64,000 nt of DNA from Sphingobacterium sp. UT-1RO-CII-1 (GTDB lineage: Bacteria; Bacteroidota; Bacteroidia; Sphingobacteriales; Sphingobacteriaceae). The stretch is from positions 1 to 64,000 of the forward strand of contig NZ_JAPPVJ010000002.1 of assembly GCF_026711005.1 (NCBI RefSeq), read 5' to 3'. The notes under the pieces were generated by a model. The model had not been told where the DNA came from, did no database searches, and saw only the letters and a list, made by a program, of their open reading frames with translations. A program made the translations under genes and the position numbers. Of this stretch, positions 53,405-62,398 are shown in pieces (the stretch's first letter is position 1; each line of letters starts with the position of its first letter).

Positions 53405-53968
53405 ATGAAGAAAAAGAATCTTCTCAAAATTCTGGTTATCCTCGTTATATTTTTTGTCCAGCTGTTTGTGCTATTCAGCATGTTCGCACAGACGGGGCAA
53501 AATGATGTGGCATTGCCTGTGCTCTTGCTTGTGGTGGCGGCTTTGTTATTGGGTGGCTACCGGCTAAAAAACTTACACCAGACAAATTTACATTTTGAAA
53601 AAGTAGGCGTCGTTATTTGGATACCTATTGCAGCATTGTTTACCTATTGGCTAAATAACGCAGTGGGTTGGGGGCCGGTTTTGTCTCTTGGGGTAGTAGG
53701 CACACTGGGTTCCTATCTTTATTTGTTTGATAGGCAGTCGGCTTATTTGAAAGAGATACCACCGCCGATTTATTGTGGTGCTTTTATTGGGATGAGTTCT
53801 TTGCAGGTGCAGGATGTATATCTCATTATTGGCCTGGCGGGTTTATTTGCTGCGGTTATGTATTTACTGACCAAGTCAATTTTAGTGGGCGTAGGCGGTA
53901 AAATGGGGACGCTCGCTTTTATTGGCTTTTTGTTTAGTGTTTTACTGGTAGAGTGGCTGTTAAGATGA
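53405..53968 (+). CDS. Polytopic membrane protein, first of a related overlapping pair
   Basis: Start at ATG 53405 (MKKKNLLKILVILVIFFVQLF); the frame extends upstream without support. 187 residues, about six hydrophobic segments. The last 110 residues (GPVLSLGVVGTLG, PIYCGAFIGMSS, SILVGVGGKMGTLAFIGFL) align with the next gene product (GPVRASALVALFC, LYIVGGSFIGMVT, EGFGGGLGILACVAL), so the two are paralogous. Family and function unknown. Its TGA stop overlaps the next ATG (ATGA). Confidence 0.55.
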   Translation: MKKKNLLKILVILVIFFVQLFVLFSMFAQTGQNDVALPVLLLVVAALLLGGYRLKNLHQTNLHFEKVGVVIWIPIAALFTYWLNNAVGWGPVLSLGVVGTLGSYLYLFDRQSAYLKEIPPPIYCGAFIGMSSLQVQDVYLIIGLAGLFAAVMYLLTKSILVGVGGKMGTLAFIGFLFSVLLVEWLLR

Positions 53969-54432
53969 TGACATCGCATTATATACTGTGTTCGTTGGCA
54001 GCTATGGGCGGTACTTTTTTGACATATGGCATTAATATTAAAGCCAATCAGGGGCCTGTTCGGGCTTCGGCTTTAGTAGCCCTTTTTTGTGGCTTGTTTT
54101 TCTATGTATTTAAGGAATTCATTCCCTCATTTTATGTGGAGAATATCCCTTTATATATTGTGGGAGGTAGTTTTATTGGTATGGTAACGTCTACAACGCA
54201 TATAAACCGTTATTCGCTGGCATTTTCTTCTTTTGTATATGCTTTTTTGCTATGGTTTGCAGCGAAGGAGTTTGAGGGCTTTGGTGGTGGTTTGGGGATA
54301 TTGGCCTGTGTAGCTTTGATGTGTACGATGGCTTTGCCGATGTTGACACAAAAGAAGAAGGTAACTTATGGCTACCGCATAATCCGGTTGATGATTATAA
54401 AAAATAGGCGACGTAAGAACCAACGTTTCTAA
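53965..54432 (+). CDS. Polytopic membrane protein, second of the overlapping pair
   Basis: Start at ATG 53965, overlapping the stop of the first gene; 155 residues. Four to five hydrophobic segments, with the shared LYIVGGSFIGM and GFGGGLGIL motifs, and a strongly basic C-terminal tail (KNRRRKNQRF) that should lie in the cytoplasm. ATGA coupling implies equal amounts of both proteins, as in heteromeric small membrane complexes. Function unknown. Confidence 0.55.
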   Translation: MMTSHYILCSLAAMGGTFLTYGINIKANQGPVRASALVALFCGLFFYVFKEFIPSFYVENIPLYIVGGSFIGMVTSTTHINRYSLAFSSFVYAFLLWFAAKEFEGFGGGLGILACVALMCTMALPMLTQKKKVTYGYRIIRLMIIKNRRRKNQRF

Positions 54433-54519
54433 ACGATGTTTTGTTGCCTGTTTCCTAAGTTGACGAAAGAATAGCTCTATTTCAGCTGTAGCGAGAAGGT
54501 ATACAAGAGGCTTTAAAGC

Positions 54520-54554
54520 ATAAAAAAGAGGTTTTGTTTAAAACAAAACCTCTT
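54520..54554 (-). terminator. Terminator of the tRNA-Arg gene
   Basis: A near-perfect palindrome (54526-54539 with 54541-54554) lies 5 bases beyond the tRNA 3' end on the - strand and is followed in that sense by CCTCTTTTTT, giving the T run. It could also end the convergent + strand transcript. Confidence 0.8.
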
Positions 54555-54558
54555 AGAG

Positions 54559-54631
54559 TGCCCGCGGCGGGAGTCGAACCCACATCGGCAGAACCGGAAT
54601 CTGATATTCTATCCATTGAACTACGCAGGCA
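54559..54631 (-). tRNA. tRNA-Arg (anticodon CCG)
   Basis: 73-nt cloverleaf on the - strand. Acceptor arms TGCCTGC and GCGGGCA pair with one T-G, the anticodon loop is TTCCGGT between CAGA and TCTG (anticodon CCG, reading CGG), and the T arm contains GGGTTCGACTCCC. No CCA is encoded. A promoter box lies 8 bp upstream and a terminator directly downstream, so it is a single-gene transcript. Confidence 0.95.
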
Positions 54632-54638
54632 GTGGGGG

Positions 54639-54646
54639 CAAAAATA
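54639..54646 (-). promoter_or_regulatory. -7 promoter box of the tRNA-Arg gene
   Basis: Read on the - strand, TATTTTTG is a perfect match to the Bacteroidota -7 consensus TAnnTTTG and lies 7 bases before the tRNA 5' end. No clear -33 TTTG was found. The box lies between inverted arms GGGGGCAA (54634-54641) and TTGCCCCC (54687-54694). Confidence 0.6.
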
Positions 54647-54735
54647 GCAATTTTATGTAAAATAAGAAGCTATTTGAGAAATAATATTGCCCCCTCACAC
54701 AAATGACTCGGGTTAACTAGAAACTCCGATCAATT

Positions 54736-55398
54736 TTAATGGTGATGGTCGTGGTCATGATCGTCATCGTGTCCATGTCCATGATCGCCCGATACAGGGT
54801 GTATTTCGACTTTTAAATCCAAGTCATTAGCGCCTGTAAATTGTGTGTAGTTGGCATTGTTCCAGTCGCTAGCTTTGATTTTTGCTTTTACACCCGGGTT
54901 TAAATGGCGCATGATGTAGCGAAATACAAATGTACTGCTGGCAGCTTGTACATGTAAGTAGCCTTTGACACCAACTTGGAGATCTTTGCCGTCGGATGAT
55001 TTATCGGCATAAGTATAGTCGAGTACATTGGCAGGAGCACCCAATATAAAAACTTGGTGTATATCGGCGCGGTCAAGGAAAGTTTGCTGTGTTTCGCGTC
55101 CTGCAAAATCTTTTGCTACTAAATCTAAGCGGTAGGTTTTGCCTTCAAATAAGTGAAGGTGGAGACCTGCCGGAGGTAGGTATTCAGCTCCGCTAAAGGT
55201 GACTGTTTCTTTTTGCCCGTCCTTTACATCGCGATAAGCACCGGCTCCGCCTGTAGGGTCAACTTCAACTTCGGTAAATATTAAGCTTGCCTGTGATACT
55301 TCTTCTAAATCGACTTCGGGAGTAGGATCGTCTTTAGAACAAGAGCTAGCGAAGGCTATAAAAAAGATTAAGCTGAAATAAAGAATTGTTTTTTTCAT
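54736..55398 (-). CDS. Histidine-rich lipoprotein of a metal-uptake operon
   Basis: 220 residues. Lipobox at SSC (signal MKKTILYFSLIFFIAFASSC) followed by SKDDPTPE. The core is beta-rich with LHLHLFEGKTYRLDL. The C-terminus is HGHGHDDDHDHDHHH, a clear transition-metal-binding tail, best suited to zinc. Located 12 bases behind the TonB-dependent receptor gene in the same operon; it probably captures the metal at the surface or in the periplasm. Confidence 0.75.
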   Translation of the reverse strand: MKKTILYFSLIFFIAFASSCSKDDPTPEVDLEEVSQASLIFTEVEVDPTGGAGAYRDVKDGQKETVTFSGAEYLPPAGLHLHLFEGKTYRLDLVAKDFAGRETQQTFLDRADIHQVFILGAPANVLDYTYADKSSDGKDLQVGVKGYLHVQAASSTFVFRYIMRHLNPGVKAKIKASDWNNANYTQFTGANDLDLKVEIHPVSGDHGHGHDDDHDHDHHH

Positions 55399-55410
55399 GT
55401 TTTTTGGTTT

Positions 55411-57552
55411 TTAAAAATTATATGATGTTCTTAATTGTATGTTTCTTCCTCGTTGATGGGCGAAATAACGAAAACGGTCCATGTAGTCTTTGTAGGCAGT
55501 GTTGAATAGGTTGTCTACACTAACGATCACTTTGAGCTGCCGTTCTTTTTTTAATTTGAAATTGTTGCCCATACTAAAGTCAAATAAGTTGTAAGCTCCT
55601 GGAGGCGCAGCGTAATCAGTGCCTGTTTCATAGCGTGTTTGTTTCCATACATAGCGCTGCGTGATTTTGAGATAGCTATCGCCCCAAGAGGGTGTTGTTT
55701 GCCACAGTAAGCTTTGTTGAACCTGATCAGCCGGAATATAGGGCAGGTAAGTATGTTGCTCGATATTTTTGGCACGTAACAGGCTAAGCTGGCCTTGATA
55801 GTGTAAGCGTGCGGGCAATTGTTGTGAAAGTTCGATATCAGTGCCATAAAGTAGCGCATCGTGCTGCTCATAGACAAAAACAGGAAAGGTGCCACGTATA
55901 GTTTGTTGTACACGGGACGGATCGGGGCGGGCATAGATATAATTGAATATTAATTGCCCGTAAAGGTCTACGTTTATACGGGTTTTTTCGCTGCCTAGAC
56001 TGATGGAGTTCATCCACTTTAAGCCTTTTTCGCTATGTAGATCCGCATTACCAATTTCATAAGTTGCACTCCCGTGGTGTAAGCCGTCGCTGTAGAGCTC
56101 ATTGACCGAAGGTGCGCGCCAGGCTAAGCCCAGGTTGCTTTTCCAGGTTATTGTCTGGCTAAGTGGTTGGCGGATGCCTAAAGTGCCCGAGAGACTTTGG
56201 TAAAGCCTATTATCTGTCAATAAGTATTGAACGACTGTGCCATCCTCATCCATTTGTTTGCGGTCGTAGCGATAGCCTGCAATATCCATTTGTTTGATGT
56301 CGTAGCGCGCTCCAAGTTCTATATGCGTTTGATTCCAGTGGAAATGGTGCAAACCGAAGAGGCCTAGAGAATAGCTGTCATAGTTGGGGATAATAGGGGT
56401 AGTGCCCGTACCTGGAGTATTGTTGTTGATTTGAACCAAGGCTTGTGCACCATAGGATGAAAGCTTGTTTTTAAAGGTGAAGTCTAAGCTTTGGCTGGTC
56501 AATTTCATGTCGGCCATAGGTACATCGTCGGAAGCTACCCGTCTAAGATCGTATTCGCGGCGATGATTGTGTTGCAGGCCATAAACAAGCTCTAGTTTTT
56601 TTACTGCCGAAAGTTGTTTTTGCCAACTTGCTTTTAAAAGGTCGTGGCTTACTTTTTGTTTCGGAGAATGGATATGGTAGCTAAAGTCATAGTCGTCAAA
56701 AGGCTGTCCGTGGGCTATGCGGGCATATATATCTTCTATAGTGCCGGCGTGAGCTCCTTCAAAGACACCCATTTCGGTAGAAAAATGACTGCCATAGATG
56801 GTAAATCGGTTGCCCGCAAGATTGTACTGTAGCTTGCCAGAGAAATTGAGCTCGCGTGCTCCGGTATTGCCTAGGTAATAGTCGGCTGTTTTGTAGTTCC
56901 CACTTTTTTTATGCGATACTTGTGCGCTCCAGCCCAGAGAGGGGATTGCGGCTATACCGCCACTTAACTTTGTATTAACTGCATAACCACGGCCGTTGCT
57001 CATACCTATAAGGTCTGCAACACCATAAATAGGGCGGCTGTTATCTATATCATCAGATGAGATAAGGACAACACCAGCCAGTGCATCAGCGCCATAACGA
57101 ACACCTTCCGCACCCTTGATTACCTGTAGGCGATCGGCTGAAAAAGGGTCAATTTCGGGGGCATGTTCTGTGCCCCATTGATGACCTTCTTGGCGTATAC
57201 CCTGGTTTAAAATTAAGATACGGTTGCTGTGCAGGCCGTGAATGACTGGCTTTACAACAGTACTCCCTGTGCTTAGAGTGGATATTCCAGCAATTTGTGT
57301 CAAGGACTCTGCTAGTAGTTTACCCTTACTTTCAGCCATTTCTAAGACAGATAGTTCGTGCACACTATTGTTGGTAAATGTGCGCGACTTTGCTTGTACA
57401 GCAATACTATCCAAATGAACAACATCCGTTTTTGTGGTGTCTTTTTGGACTGTGTAATTTGCATGTTTTTGCTGTGTTGCGCTGTATAGCGAATAGCTAT
57501 AAACAAAGCAAAGTAGTAGCGTAAAGCATAGCCTTTGACTATGTGGTAGCAT
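55411..57552 (-). CDS. TonB-dependent receptor, probable zinc/metal uptake (ZnuD-like)
   Basis: Start at 57552, where the signal peptide MLPHSQRLCFTLLLCFVYSY begins; the longer frame to 57612 is less likely. 713 residues. Plug domain with VVKPVIHGLHSNRILILNQG, EGHQWGTEHAPEIDPFSA and VIKGAEGVRYGADALAG, a layout typical of ZnuD/zinc-type receptors; barrel to the C-terminal FAHQRGRNIQLRTSYNF. Extracellular loops are His/Asp-rich in places (GAHAGTIEDIYARIAHGQ, SYHIHSPKQ). Zinc is inferred from the His-rich partner lipoprotein and the small metal-binding protein upstream. Confidence 0.8.
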   Translation of the reverse strand: MLPHSQRLCFTLLLCFVYSYSLYSATQQKHANYTVQKDTTKTDVVHLDSIAVQAKSRTFTNNSVHELSVLEMAESKGKLLAESLTQIAGISTLSTGSTVVKPVIHGLHSNRILILNQGIRQEGHQWGTEHAPEIDPFSADRLQVIKGAEGVRYGADALAGVVLISSDDIDNSRPIYGVADLIGMSNGRGYAVNTKLSGGIAAIPSLGWSAQVSHKKSGNYKTADYYLGNTGARELNFSGKLQYNLAGNRFTIYGSHFSTEMGVFEGAHAGTIEDIYARIAHGQPFDDYDFSYHIHSPKQKVSHDLLKASWQKQLSAVKKLELVYGLQHNHRREYDLRRVASDDVPMADMKLTSQSLDFTFKNKLSSYGAQALVQINNNTPGTGTTPIIPNYDSYSLGLFGLHHFHWNQTHIELGARYDIKQMDIAGYRYDRKQMDEDGTVVQYLLTDNRLYQSLSGTLGIRQPLSQTITWKSNLGLAWRAPSVNELYSDGLHHGSATYEIGNADLHSEKGLKWMNSISLGSEKTRINVDLYGQLIFNYIYARPDPSRVQQTIRGTFPVFVYEQHDALLYGTDIELSQQLPARLHYQGQLSLLRAKNIEQHTYLPYIPADQVQQSLLWQTTPSWGDSYLKITQRYVWKQTRYETGTDYAAPPGAYNLFDFSMGNNFKLKKERQLKVIVSVDNLFNTAYKDYMDRFRYFAHQRGRNIQLRTSYNF

Positions 57553-57675
57553 AAAATAAAATATTATATAGTGTATAGAAACAGAATAGTTTTCTGATTT
57601 AGTAAGTATCATATATCATGGTTGATAAGATGATTTACCTAAAGAAACTATTTAATAAAAATATGGTAGTACTAC

Positions 57676-57990
57676 CTAGAGTGGTGGGTCTTTATTAGGT
57701 TTTGATCTGCGCGTAATGTCGTGATATCTCAGAGCTAACTCGGTTTTAGTGCTAGTATGGACACTTGCGAAGAGCTCAGGTAATTGAAATACGGTAATGG
57801 AGATATCCGCAGCTATTTGTTGAGTGAAGAATAAACATAAGGAACAGTCATCATCATCATCATTGTGTTGCTGATCGTGGGCTTCACAAGAATGATGCTC
57901 TTTACTGTGCATATACTGCATAGATCCACTGACTGTGAAGACAGTAATTAATGCGAGTAAGAGTATATGTTTAAGTCTCTGAGTTACCAT
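57676..57990 (-). CDS. Small His/Asp/Cys-rich secreted protein
   Basis: 104 residues. Signal-like helix at 8-27; then HSKEHHSCEAHDQQHNDDDDDCSLCLFF, a cluster of potential metal ligands including a CxxC pair. Such small proteins often precede metal TonB receptors in Bacteroidota. First gene of the probable three-gene metal operon (gap of 123 bp to the receptor gene). A palindromic operator candidate lies 24 bp before its start. Confidence 0.65.
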   Translation of the reverse strand: MVTQRLKHILLLALITVFTVSGSMQYMHSKEHHSCEAHDQQHNDDDDDCSLCLFFTQQIAADISITVFQLPELFASVHTSTKTELALRYHDITRRSKPNKDPPL

Positions 57991-58013
57991 TTACAAAGGC
58001 AAAGATAATCAAA

Positions 58014-58028
58014 TGCAACTGTATTGCA
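58014..58028. promoter_or_regulatory. Putative Zur/Fur-type operator
   Basis: TGCAACTGTATTGCA is a perfect 5-5-5 inverted repeat (TGCAA, TTGCA arms) 24 bp upstream of the first gene of the metal operon; a further TTGCA half-site lies at 58047-58051. Position and symmetry fit a Fur-family repressor such as Zur. No regulator gene is in the window, so the assignment is inference. Confidence 0.45.
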
Positions 58029-58095
58029 ATATTAAATGTTATTTTGTTGCATTTAAATTCTTACTTCATTTATTTACAAGTGATAGTGGGATATT

Positions 58096-58989
58096 TTAGG
58101 AGCGGGGATGGTATTGTGTAATCACAGAATGTAGGTAATCGCGGTCAATATGTGTATATATTTCGGTAGTCGTAATACTTTCATGTCCTAGCATATCTTG
58201 GACAGCTCTGAGGTCGGCTCCGCCCTCGACTAGGTGTGATGCAAAGGAATGGCGGAATGTATGGGGGCTGATTTTTTTTTCTAAGCCTATCTTTTGGGAT
58301 AGATCTTTAATGATAATAAAGATCATGACACGGGTGAGGGTTCTGCCACGTCTGTTAAGAAACACGATGTCCTCGTAGCCCGCTTGTATAGGATTATGTG
58401 GACGTATCTGTTCGAGATAGGTTTTTAAATATTTTATAGCCTGTGTGCCAATAGGAATTAAGCGTTCTTTACTGCCTTTTCCTTCTACTTTGATGAATTC
58501 AACATCAAGGTATAGATTGGATATTTTTAAGTTTACCAGTTCTGATACACGAAGTCCGCAACCGTATAATATTTCAAGAATGGCTTTGTTTCTCTGTCCT
58601 TCAGGGCTTGAAAGGTCGATAGCACCGATAAGGTTGTCGATTTCCTGAATGTTGAGTACGGTAGGTATTTTACGATTCAGGCGTGGTGATTCGATCAGTT
58701 CGGCTGGATTTTGCTCTAAACCATATTCGATTTGCAAAAAATCGAAGAAAGTTTTCAACCCTGACAGTAAGCGTGCTTGTGTGAAAGGGGAAATATTAAA
58801 GTCGTTGATGTAGATGAGAAATTGCTGAATAACCTTCGTATGCACCTGTTCCAGTGTCAGGTTTTTAAATAAGCAATAGCTTTCAAGCTTTTGAACGTCG
58901 TTTAAGTAAGCCTCAATGGAGTTTTTGGAAAGATTTCTCTCGAATTGTAGAAACCTTTTAAAGTCACGTTTGGCTATATCCCATTCCAT
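58096..58989 (-). CDS. xerD: XerD-like tyrosine recombinase
   Basis: 297 residues, the usual length. N-terminal SAM-like core-binding domain (about 1-88, RFLQFERNLSKNSIEAYLND) and the catalytic domain with Arg in GCGLRVSELVNL, Lys in GKGSKERLIPIG, HTFRHSFASHL, and LGHESITTTEIYTH with the downstream Tyr. Resolves chromosome dimers at dif together with a XerC partner. It stands alone here, away from mobile elements, which favours the housekeeping recombinase over an integrase. Confidence 0.9.
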   Translation of the reverse strand: MEWDIAKRDFKRFLQFERNLSKNSIEAYLNDVQKLESYCLFKNLTLEQVHTKVIQQFLIYINDFNISPFTQARLLSGLKTFFDFLQIEYGLEQNPAELIESPRLNRKIPTVLNIQEIDNLIGAIDLSSPEGQRNKAILEILYGCGLRVSELVNLKISNLYLDVEFIKVEGKGSKERLIPIGTQAIKYLKTYLEQIRPHNPIQAGYEDIVFLNRRGRTLTRVMIFIIIKDLSQKIGLEKKISPHTFRHSFASHLVEGGADLRAVQDMLGHESITTTEIYTHIDRDYLHSVITQYHPRS

Positions 58990-59395
58990 AGGGTAAATTT
59001 ACGTAATAAAATTAGTATAGTTTGTTTATAATTAAATGAAATTCGTAAGTTTGGTGCGAAAGTAGATGATTAGATAGGTAAATCTTTTTATTTCAGAAGA
59101 AAAAAGGGTAGAGGTGGAAGTTGCATCTTTTTTGTTTAGAAAGAGCCTAATGAGGACTGTCTGCTATACGATTGCTGGTACTTTAAATAAAGGGAGAGCA
59201 TGAGATTTGTGTGAAAAATAAGTTTTTTTTTAAAAAAAGTGTAATATTTTATATAAACCGTATACTAATATAAACAGATGAAATAAACATGTAATAAAGG
59301 CTGTACAAGTAGGAATTAGTCTTCTTTTTTCAAACTTTAGTACATGATGTTTTGATTTTTAGATAACCATATAAAAAAACAATTAATAAATACAT
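58990..59395. other. Gene-free divergent region
   Basis: 406 bp between the recombinase (-) and peptidase (+) genes. AT-rich, with T and A tracts near 59222-59240. No repeat, hairpin or unambiguous promoter identified, though promoters for both genes must lie here. Confidence 0.35.
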
Positions 59396-62254
59396 ATGAA
59401 TATATTCAAGCCATTGGCATTAGCATTTTTAGTGCCTGCCTTGCTTTCGACAGCAGAAGCAGCTCCGACTAATATGTCGGTTGAGGCTAGGCAGATTTTA
59501 GTGCAGGATACCTTGTCGTGGAATGCGGCTTTGCCATTTGATAATGAAGTTAAAGTTGGAAAGCTGGCGAATGGCTTTCAGTATTTTATCCGCAAAAACA
59601 TCGAACCAAAAGATCGTGTAACGATGTATTTGGCGAATAAAGTAGGTTCAGTTTTAGAAACAGAAGAGCAACTGGGGTTAGCGCATTTTCTAGAGCATAT
59701 GAATTTTAACGGTTTGAAAAACTTTCCGAAGAATGAACTGGTAGATTATCTACAAAAAGCTGGCGTGCGTTTTGGTAGTGATTTAAATGCATACACGGGG
59801 TTCGAACAGACTGTTTATCAATTGCCGATACCGTCGGATGATCCTGAATTGTTGAAAAACGGTCTGCAGATTATGCGGGATTGGGCACAGGATGCTCTAT
59901 TGGATGAAGATGAGATTGATAAAGAGCGTGGTGTCGTATTGGAAGAGATGCGTGGAGGAAGGGGAGCTGGACAACGTATGCAAGATCAGTACTTACCAGT
60001 TATGCTGAACAACTCAAGGTTCTCAAATAGGTTGCCTATTGGTACTAAAGATGTAATCACGAATTTCCCTTATGAAGAATTGCGTAAGTTTCATGCAGAT
60101 TGGTATAGGCCAGACTTACAGTCGATAATTATTGTAGGTGATATCGATGTAGATGCGATGGAAAGTGAGGTGAAACGCTTATTTTCGGACCTGAAAACAC
60201 CTGATAACCCGAAGCCTTTAGAGAAATATACGATTCCTCTACTGAATAAAAATCAATTTGTAGTGGTCACCGATCCTGAAATGACCTACACAATAGGTCA
60301 GATTATGATTAAGCATGAGGATAAGGATGTCAAAACGGTAAAAGATTACCGCCAGTCTCTGCTTAGGTCTGTTTACAGTAGTATGATCAATGCTCGCCTA
60401 GGAGAGCTTGGCCAGAGTGCTAACCCGCCTTTTATACAGGCTCAGTTTAGCTTTGGCGGCTTGTTCGGTAATTTAGATGCTTATAACCCTTTGTTTGTAG
60501 CTAAGCCAGGAGAGTTTGAGCAAGGCTTTAAAGCTTTAGTGCGTGAGCTGGAACGTGTTCAACGCCATGGTTTTTCGGAGACGGAATTTGCACGAGTGAT
60601 ATCTGCAATGAATAAAGGTAACGAGGTGGGGTACATAGAGCGTGATAAGAAAAAATCTGATTCTTATGTGAATCGTTATTTGAATTATTACCTATCAGAT
60701 GCACCAGCACTGGGCAACGAAGATTCGTATCAATTGACTAAGCAATTGTTGCCAACCTTGACCCTCAAAGAGGTAGAAGCTGTAGGGAAAACGTATTATA
60801 CAGATTTGAATCGGGATATCATTATTATGGCTCCGGATAAAGAAAAGGCTGTGCTACCTACAGAAGACATAGTGAACACTTGGTTTAAAGAAATGGAGGC
60901 CGAGGATATTGCACCTTATGTGGACAAGGTTTCTGAGTTGCCGTTGTTGGAAAATGAACCACAAGCTGGTGCGATAACGAATAAAAAATCTATAGAGGTC
61001 ATAGAAAGCACAGAGCTTGTATTAAGCAATGGCGTGAAGGTGGTTTTAAAACCGACAACTTTTAAAAACGATCAGATTTTAATTAGTGCATTTAGTTCAG
61101 GCGGGACTTCTCTATATAGTGATGAGGATTATTACTCGGCGTCTAATGCCGCAAACCTAATAAATAGCAGCGGTGTAGGGCAGTTGAATACCATTGAATT
61201 ACAGAAGTATATGACGGGCAAGAACGTGAATATTAGCCCTTATATTACTGAACGTATGGAAGGTCTTTCGGGGTATGCGGATAAAGAAGGTTTGACAACA
61301 GCTTTCGAGTTGATACACGCCTACTTTACAGCGCCGAGGATAGAAGATGATATTTTTCAGAGTATAATTTCCAAATCGCTTTCTATGATGGAGAATAGGG
61401 AAAGTGACCCATCCTTTGTGTTTAGCAAAAGTGTAACAGGACGATTGTACAACAACAATATCCGCCGTACGCCAGTTGAAGCAGAAGGTATCAATAAGAT
61501 AAACCAGGCACGCGCGCTAGAAATTTATAAAGAACGTTTTGCAGATGCTTCGGATTTTGTATTTACCATTGTAGGATCTTTCAACGAAGAAGAGATAGTT
61601 CCATACTTAGAGAAGTATGTAGCGTCTTTGCCAAATATTAGCAGAAAAGAAGATGCAAAAGATTTGGGAATAACTGAACCGGCAGAGGGATATGAACAAA
61701 TAGTTTATAAAGGACAGGAGCCAAAAGCAAATGTGACAATGACATATTACGGGGATTACAATTATGGGAAAACCGAAAATATGAATATGTCGGCTCTGGA
61801 AAGTGTGATGAGCATTAAACTTATTGAGCGCTTACGCGAAGATGAAAGTGGTGTGTATGGCACAGGAGCCCGTTCGTCAATAACAAGGTTACCTAAAGAG
61901 CGTTACAGTTTTACAGTGTCGTTTGGCACAGGAACCGAAAAATATGAGTCGTTGATGGCTTCGGCTATGGATGAGTTGCGTAAAGTGAAGGAAAACGGCC
62001 CGGCGCAAGCAGATTTAGATAAATTTAAAATCGAAAAGAAACGCGCGCTAGAGCTATCACTTAAGGATAATGGTTTTTGGTTAGGACAATTAACAGGTTT
62101 ATATCAACGTGGTGATGATCCGAGTTATATAGTTCAAGGCTATTTGGAGGATTTGGAGAATGTGACAGTAGAGTCTGTGAAAGAGGTAGCTAACAAATAC
62201 TTGAAAGACGAGAAGCTATTTAAGTTTATTTTATTACCGGAAGAGGTTAAGTAA
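59396..62254 (+). CDS. M16 family (insulinase-like) zinc metallopeptidase
   Basis: 952 residues with signal peptide (MNIFKPLALAFLVPALLSTA, cleavage near AEA). The first half is catalytic: HFLEH (His100, Glu103, His104) gives the inverted zinc motif HxxEH, with the third ligand in VVLEEMRGGRG. The second half (from about 540) is a related domain without the zinc site, which forms the other half of the chamber. Degrades peptides in the periplasm. A monocistronic gene with its own terminator. Confidence 0.93.
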   Translation: MNIFKPLALAFLVPALLSTAEAAPTNMSVEARQILVQDTLSWNAALPFDNEVKVGKLANGFQYFIRKNIEPKDRVTMYLANKVGSVLETEEQLGLAHFLEHMNFNGLKNFPKNELVDYLQKAGVRFGSDLNAYTGFEQTVYQLPIPSDDPELLKNGLQIMRDWAQDALLDEDEIDKERGVVLEEMRGGRGAGQRMQDQYLPVMLNNSRFSNRLPIGTKDVITNFPYEELRKFHADWYRPDLQSIIIVGDIDVDAMESEVKRLFSDLKTPDNPKPLEKYTIPLLNKNQFVVVTDPEMTYTIGQIMIKHEDKDVKTVKDYRQSLLRSVYSSMINARLGELGQSANPPFIQAQFSFGGLFGNLDAYNPLFVAKPGEFEQGFKALVRELERVQRHGFSETEFARVISAMNKGNEVGYIERDKKKSDSYVNRYLNYYLSDAPALGNEDSYQLTKQLLPTLTLKEVEAVGKTYYTDLNRDIIIMAPDKEKAVLPTEDIVNTWFKEMEAEDIAPYVDKVSELPLLENEPQAGAITNKKSIEVIESTELVLSNGVKVVLKPTTFKNDQILISAFSSGGTSLYSDEDYYSASNAANLINSSGVGQLNTIELQKYMTGKNVNISPYITERMEGLSGYADKEGLTTAFELIHAYFTAPRIEDDIFQSIISKSLSMMENRESDPSFVFSKSVTGRLYNNNIRRTPVEAEGINKINQARALEIYKERFADASDFVFTIVGSFNEEEIVPYLEKYVASLPNISRKEDAKDLGITEPAEGYEQIVYKGQEPKANVTMTYYGDYNYGKTENMNMSALESVMSIKLIERLREDESGVYGTGARSSITRLPKERYSFTVSFGTGTEKYESLMASAMDELRKVKENGPAQADLDKFKIEKKRALELSLKDNGFWLGQLTGLYQRGDDPSYIVQGYLEDLENVTVESVKEVANKYLKDEKLFKFILLPEEVK

Positions 62255-62274
62255 ATAGAACGTCGCATGAATAG

Positions 62275-62313
62275 AAAGCTGCAGGGCCTGATTGGTTCTG
62301 CAGCTTTTTTTAT
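62275..62313 (+). terminator. Terminator of the M16 peptidase gene
   Basis: AAAGCTGCAG (62275-62284) pairs with CTGCAGCTTT (62298-62307), followed by T. Confidence 0.85.
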
Positions 62314-62346
62314 TAAAAAAGTTAGCGTAAAATAAAGTCAAAAAAA

Positions 62347-62371
62347 ATGCGCAACCTCTCCAGTTGCGCAT
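62347..62371 (-). terminator. Terminator of the primary sigma factor gene
   Basis: ATGCGCAAC (62347-62355) and GTTGCGCAT (62363-62371) form a perfect 9-bp stem. On the - strand a T run (complement of 62340-62346) follows directly. It lies 28 bases after the gene's stop. Confidence 0.88.
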
Positions 62372-62398
62372 CTAAGTGCAGTTATAAAGACTAGCTAT

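Noticed and set aside
58096..58989. XerD-like recombinase as integrase of a genomic island
   Set aside because: Length, motifs and isolated position beside housekeeping genes fit the chromosomal dimer-resolution recombinase; no att repeats or element genes adjoin it.
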